Assembly: GCA_035269445.1 (NCBI GenBank)
Contig: DATFJC010000023.1
Span: forward strand, 1 to 8,074
Direction of reading: 5' to 3'
DNA: 8,074 bases
Source of the DNA: DATFJC01 sp035269445
GTDB lineage: Bacteria > Patescibacteriota > Patescibacteriia > UBA2591 > UBA6264
Both the position numbers and the translations under genes were made by a program. Positions within the stretch are counted from its first letter, which is position 1. Each line of letters begins with the position of its first letter. Of the stretch, positions 5,816 to 8,074 are shown piece by piece. Below the pieces are notes generated by a model that saw only the letters and a list, made by a program, of their open reading frames with translations, was not told the origin of the DNA and made no database searches.

Positions 5816-6367
5816 ATGGTTATGTCTTTAAAAAAACAAAAAATATTAGACATTAAAAATCTCCTTAAAGATGTTGGCCTTGAAGAAAAACAAAAAATTG
5901 CAGATATAGGCTGTGGCAGAAGAGGATCATTTACTATTCAAGCCGCTAAAATGGTAGGCAAAAATGGTATTGTATTTGCAGTTGATATTTTAAAGCCAGC
6001 TCTTAAAAATGTTAGAAGTAAGGCAGAGCTTTTTAAAATTTCTAATATAAAAACAATTTGGGCTGATTTAGAGGTTTATAAATCAACTAAAATTCCTGAT
6101 AACGAGATAGACGTGGTAATTTTAAGCAACACCCTTTTCCAGTCTGAAAAACCTAAAATGATCCTAAAAGAAGCTAAAAGAATTTTAAAAAAGAATGGCA
6201 AAATTTTAGTAATTGATTGGAAATCAACTGATTCTCCTTTAGGTCCTCCAGTTGAAAAAAGGATTAAAGATAAAAAAGTAAAAGAATTAGCAAAAGATTT
6301 AGACTTAAAGCTTGTTAAAGAATTTGAAGCTGGTTATTATCATTACGGTTTTATTTATAAAAAATAA
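5816..6367 (+). CDS. Class I SAM-dependent methyltransferase, UbiE/Methyltransf_11-like
   Basis: Rossmann-fold methyltransferase of 183 residues. Motif I is IADIGCGRRGSFTIQAAKMVG (28-48), followed by the acidic end of strand 2, VFAVDI (53-58; D57). WADLE (82-86) fits motif II and IDVVILSNTLFQ (98-109) fits strand 4. LKEAKRILKKNGKILVIDWK (117-136) is the usual motif III block seen in UbiE-like enzymes. The substrate is unknown: in reduced genomes this type is often labelled only as methyltransferase domain protein, and no ubiquinone genes are nearby. It lies 27 nt after murA, with no terminator between, so is probably cotranscribed. The start could be M1 or M3 (5816 or 5822); neither has a Shine-Dalgarno. 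A hairpin terminator follows. Confidence 0.88.
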   Translation: MVMSLKKQKILDIKNLLKDVGLEEKQKIADIGCGRRGSFTIQAAKMVGKNGIVFAVDILKPALKNVRSKAELFKISNIKTIWADLEVYKSTKIPDNEIDVVILSNTLFQSEKPKMILKEAKRILKKNGKILVIDWKSTDSPLGPPVEKRIKDKKVKELAKDLDLKLVKEFEAGYYHYGFIYKK

Positions 6368-6397
6368 TTTTTAGAATTTTATTTTAATATAAAAAAG

Positions 6398-6417
6398 TGC
6401 GCCCTTTTTAGGGCGCA
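6398..6417. terminator. Bidirectional hairpin terminator between convergent genes
   Basis: TGCGCCCT (6398-6405), loop TTTT (6406-6409) and AGGGCGCA (6410-6417) form a perfect, GC-rich 8-bp stem. Read on the minus strand it is followed by C then TTTTTT (6396-6391), a classical terminator for the cysteine-rich gene ending at 6436. Read on the plus strand the tail is weaker (TAATTTT), but it can serve the murA-methyltransferase unit ending at 6367. Confidence 0.85.
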
Positions 6418-6435
6418 TAATTTTAAAAACAATTT

Positions 6436-6894
6436 TCAATTATATTCATTCCTGAACACAGGACATTCAAAAACAGGTGTTACTAAGCCATACTTACAAC
6501 AGAGTTTATAAAGTCTTTCTGCTTTAGGACAATTGTCATCTTGGCCGGGTTTAAAGCAACTGCATACATGACAAAGACAAATATCTCTATGAGTGCCTTT
6601 GAGCTCAGATTTTACCGTAACTAATATGCCATGGTGATTGTAGCATTCAAACTTTGACCTATCAACTTCATTTTTTAAAATACACTTATTACATTCTAAA
6701 ACTGGTACTTTCATACTTTCTTCGTGTTCAAACCTAGCAATAGCTTTTGCAATAGGACAATTGTCATCTTGGCCAGGTTTGTACTTTTTACAATCCTGAC
6801 ATAAGTCATACTTTTCTTTTTCACCTTTTAAGTCTTTCCTGGCTCTAACCCATATCCCACCTTTGATATGAAAACGGACAAATTTCTCTTTCAT
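6436..6894 (-). CDS. Cysteine-rich duplicated protein, probable metal-binding, function unknown
   Basis: 152 residues with 14 cysteines, built from two copies of one module. Copy 1 (about 11-71): GIWVRARKDLKG, C32-x2-C35, KPGQDDNC46P, then VPVLEC68. Copy 2 (about 88-146): GILVTVKSELKG, C108-x2-C111, KPGQDDNC122P, then TPVFEC144P. Matching Cys positions in both halves suggest zinc or iron-sulfur binding, but this is inference. No membrane segment or signal peptide is seen. I recognise the LCxxCxxFKPGQxDNCPxA...TPVxEC pattern as resembling small uncharacterised bacterial proteins, without a known function. It is the only gene here with a full Shine-Dalgarno and the only one ending in TGA, and its codon use looks a little less AT-biased, which could reflect transfer. 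It has its own promoter and terminator, so it is monocistronic. Confidence 0.8.
   Translation of the reverse strand: MKEKFVRFHIKGGIWVRARKDLKGEKEKYDLCQDCKKYKPGQDDNCPIAKAIARFEHEESMKVPVLECNKCILKNEVDRSKFECYNHHGILVTVKSELKGTHRDICLCHVCSCFKPGQDDNCPKAERLYKLCCKYGLVTPVFECPVFRNEYN
6525..6552 (-). repeat. Intragenic direct repeat, copy in second module
   Basis: 28 bases matching 6753-6780 at 27 positions (G/A difference at 6547). They encode the KPGQDDNCP segment of the second cysteine module. The third-position agreement points to a recent duplication or gene conversion within the gene. Confidence 0.85.
6753..6780 (-). repeat. Intragenic direct repeat, copy in first module
   Basis: Partner of 6525-6552 with one mismatch in 28. 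It encodes KPGQDDNCP of the first cysteine module. Sequence outside this block is much less similar between the two modules at DNA level. Confidence 0.85.
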
Positions 6895-6899
6895 GTTTA

Positions 6900-6906
6900 C
6901 CTCCTT
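6900..6906 (-). promoter_or_regulatory. Strong Shine-Dalgarno site of the cysteine-rich gene
   Basis: On the minus strand, AAGGAGG followed by TAAAC and then ATG at 6894, a perfect anti-SD complement at 5-nt spacing. It fixes the start codon. It stands out because none of the other complete or 5'-intact genes in the window has a recognisable site. Confidence 0.9.
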
Positions 6907-6927
6907 TTTGGTTTTAAATTTATTATT

Positions 6928-6956
6928 AAAATAGCAGGAATATGGATGTTTGTCAA
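6928..6956 (-). promoter_or_regulatory. Sigma70-type promoter for the cysteine-rich gene
   Basis: On the minus strand, a perfect TTGACA (6956-6951), a 17-nt spacer and TATTTT (6933-6928), preceded directly by TGC as an extended -10. The start would be near 6921, with a leader of about 27 nt carrying the Shine-Dalgarno. Confidence 0.6.
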
Positions 6957-6965
6957 TGTTTGAAC

Positions 6966-6993
6966 TTGACTTTTAAAAATTAGCCTTTATACT
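6966..6993 (+). promoter_or_regulatory. Sigma70-type promoter for nusA
   Basis: TTGACT (6966-6971), a 16-nt spacer and TATACT (6988-6993), each five of six to consensus. The start would be near 7000, about 41 nt before the nusA ATG. It is back to back with the promoter of the cysteine-rich gene; 9 nt separate the -35 boxes. Confidence 0.6.
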
Positions 6994-7018
6994 AAAAGTT
7001 AAGTCTTTAATAAAGGCT
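6982..7018 (+). repeat. Inverted repeat spanning the nusA -10 and early leader
   Basis: AGCCTTTAT (6982-6990) and ATAAAGGCT (7010-7018) are perfect 9-bp inverted copies separated by 19 nt. The left arm overlaps the -10 box (6988-6993). A second, overlapping pair, AAGTTAA (6996-7002) and TTAACTT (7027-7033), could fold the leader just upstream of the ATG. An operator or leader structure is possible; in such AT-rich DNA the second pair could be chance. Confidence 0.5.
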
Positions 7019-7040
7019 TTTAATTTTTAACTTCTTTATT

Positions 7041-8074
7041 ATGAATCAACCAACTATTATTTCATCAATAGATGAAATCTGTAAAAACAAAAATCTTTCT
7101 AGAGAACAGGTTTTAGGAGCAATAGAACAAGCTCTGGCAGCAGCCTATCGTAAAGATTTTGGTAATAAACAACAAAATATTATTGTAAATTTTGACCTTG
7201 AAACAGGAAACATAGAGGTTTATGAAGAAAAAGAGGTAGTAGAGGATCTTCCAGAAGAGCAAGATGAAGATGATAAAGTAAAAAGATATATTAATAAAAA
7301 TGAAATAGAATTATCAGAGGCAAAAAAACTTGATAATGATTGGGTAAATACAAGAAAAAATGCTAAAAAACCTAAAGTTGGTGATAAACTTAGAAAAGCT
7401 AGAGAAATTCCATCTAACTTTGGCAGAATTGCAGCCCAAACCGCAAAGCAAGTTATTATCCAACGCCTTAGAGAATCAGAAAGAGAAACCCTTTATAATA
7501 AATATAAAGAAAAACAAGGGGAAATTTTAAATGGTATAGTTCAAAGAAAAGATAATAAAAATATTTATATTGATCTCTCAGACACTACCGCTATAATGCC
7601 CTACCGAGAACAGGTTCAAAATGAAAAATATTGGATTGATCAAAAACTAAAAGTATATTTAAAAGAAGTAAAGAAAACTACAAAAGGACCAAACATTATT
7701 GTTTCTCGTAGAAATCCAAATATTTTAAAAGATTTAATAAAAACAGAAATACCTGAGGTTGCCAACGGAAAAGTAGAAATTAATGCCATAGCTAGAGAGC
7801 CTGGCTCAAGGGCTAAAATAGCCGTTTCAACCAAAGAAGAATCAATTGATCCCATTGGTGCTATTATCGGACAAAAAGGAATAAGAATTCAAACCATTAT
7901 CAATGAAATAGGGGGAGAAAAAATTGATGTAATTGAATATTCTGAAAAACCTAAGGACTTTTTAAAAAATGCTTTGGCTCCAGCAAATATTGTAGAACTA
8001 GAACTAAAAAAAGAAAAAAAAGCAATAGCAAAAGTTAAAAAAGATCAAATTTCTTTAGCTATTGGTAAAGCCGG
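7041..8074 (+). CDS. nusA: Transcription termination/antitermination factor NusA, C-terminus beyond window
   Basis: RNA-polymerase-binding factor that controls pausing, termination and antitermination. 344 complete codons are visible. Domains: N-terminal RNAP-binding domain (about 1-155, with EQALAAAYRKDFG at 29-41 and RIAAQTAKQVIIQRLRE at 129-145), S1 domain (about 158-222, EILNGIVQRKD and VSRRNP), KH1 (from about 227, with EVANGKVEINAIAREPGSR at 239-257, DPIGAIIGQKG at 270-280, and GGEKIDVIEY), and the start of KH2 (QISLAIGKAG). An acidic/Lys-rich stretch at about 61-112 lengthens the N-terminal domain. The gene is open to the right edge, so KH2 and any C-terminal region cannot be judged. 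The start is supported by alignment to the family N-terminus; no Shine-Dalgarno is present. It is divergent from the cysteine-rich gene. Confidence 0.96.
   Translation, partial: MNQPTIISSIDEICKNKNLSREQVLGAIEQALAAAYRKDFGNKQQNIIVNFDLETGNIEVYEEKEVVEDLPEEQDEDDKVKRYINKNEIELSEAKKLDNDWVNTRKNAKKPKVGDKLRKAREIPSNFGRIAAQTAKQVIIQRLRESERETLYNKYKEKQGEILNGIVQRKDNKNIYIDLSDTTAIMPYREQVQNEKYWIDQKLKVYLKEVKKTTKGPNIIVSRRNPNILKDLIKTEIPEVANGKVEINAIAREPGSRAKIAVSTKEESIDPIGAIIGQKGIRIQTIINEIGGEKIDVIEYSEKPKDFLKNALAPANIVELELKKEKKAIAKVKKDQISLAIGKA

Noticed and set aside
6436..6438. Recoded TGA (Gly code of Gracilibacteria-type lineages)
   Set aside because: TGA ends the cysteine-rich gene just before a hairpin terminator, and no long gene in the window has an in-frame TGA where Gly is expected, so the standard bacterial code fits.
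6525..6780. 28-base repeats as CRISPR or mobile-element ends
   Set aside because: Only two copies, both in the same reading frame inside one gene and encoding the same protein motif; there is no array or transposase.
7640..7855. Minus-strand 71-codon open frame
   Set aside because: Antisense to the S1 and KH1 region of nusA, which is well conserved.
1..8074. A multi-gene defence, toxin-antitoxin or secretion system
   Set aside because: All recognisable genes are housekeeping; the two unknown proteins are not next to nucleases, helicases other than RuvB, or toxin-like partners.

Overview
The window is an AT-rich (about 30% G+C by eye) chromosomal segment of core bacterial genes. Small genes, very short intergenic gaps, tRNAs without encoded CCA, mostly absent Shine-Dalgarno sites and divergent but catalytically intact versions of MurA and HIT proteins suggest a reduced genome. 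A Patescibacteria/CPR member (Parcubacteria-like) fits best. This is an inference from protein style, since no 16S gene is present. Nothing suggests phage, plasmid, IS or CRISPR content. The standard code fits: no long gene contains in-frame TGA, and one gene ends in TGA.

Layout: (1) 1-673, minus, 5' part of mraY (lipid I synthesis), divergent from (2) rpmA (ribosomal protein bL27, 799-1071), which ends in a strong hairpin terminator. (3) 1132-3958, minus, a compact unit transcribed in the order ruvB, S41 C-terminal processing protease, HIT-like protein. (4) 4059-6367, plus, tRNA-Ile(UAU), an 80-aa membrane protein, tRNA-Ala(UGC), a divergent murA and a SAM methyltransferase, with no internal terminator, so probably one mixed tRNA/mRNA transcript ending at a hairpin near 6398-6417. 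(5) 6436-6894, minus, a cysteine-rich protein built from an internal duplication; it is the only gene here with a full AGGAGG site. (6) 7041-8074, plus, the 5' part of nusA.

Three divergent gene pairs (mraY/rpmA, ruvB/tRNA-Ile, Cys-rich/nusA) each show back-to-back sigma70-type promoters with good -35/-10 spacing. The -35 boxes lie side by side, and in the first pair they share the same bases. The genes serve peptidoglycan precursor synthesis (MraY, MurA), translation (bL27, two tRNAs), recombination (RuvB), envelope proteolysis (S41) and transcription elongation/termination (NusA).

I do not see a new multi-gene defence or mobile system. The observations most worth checking are the stop codon of the 80-aa membrane protein lying inside tRNA-Ala, the rare UAU-anticodon tRNA-Ile, and the duplicated cysteine-rich protein with its exceptional ribosome binding site.
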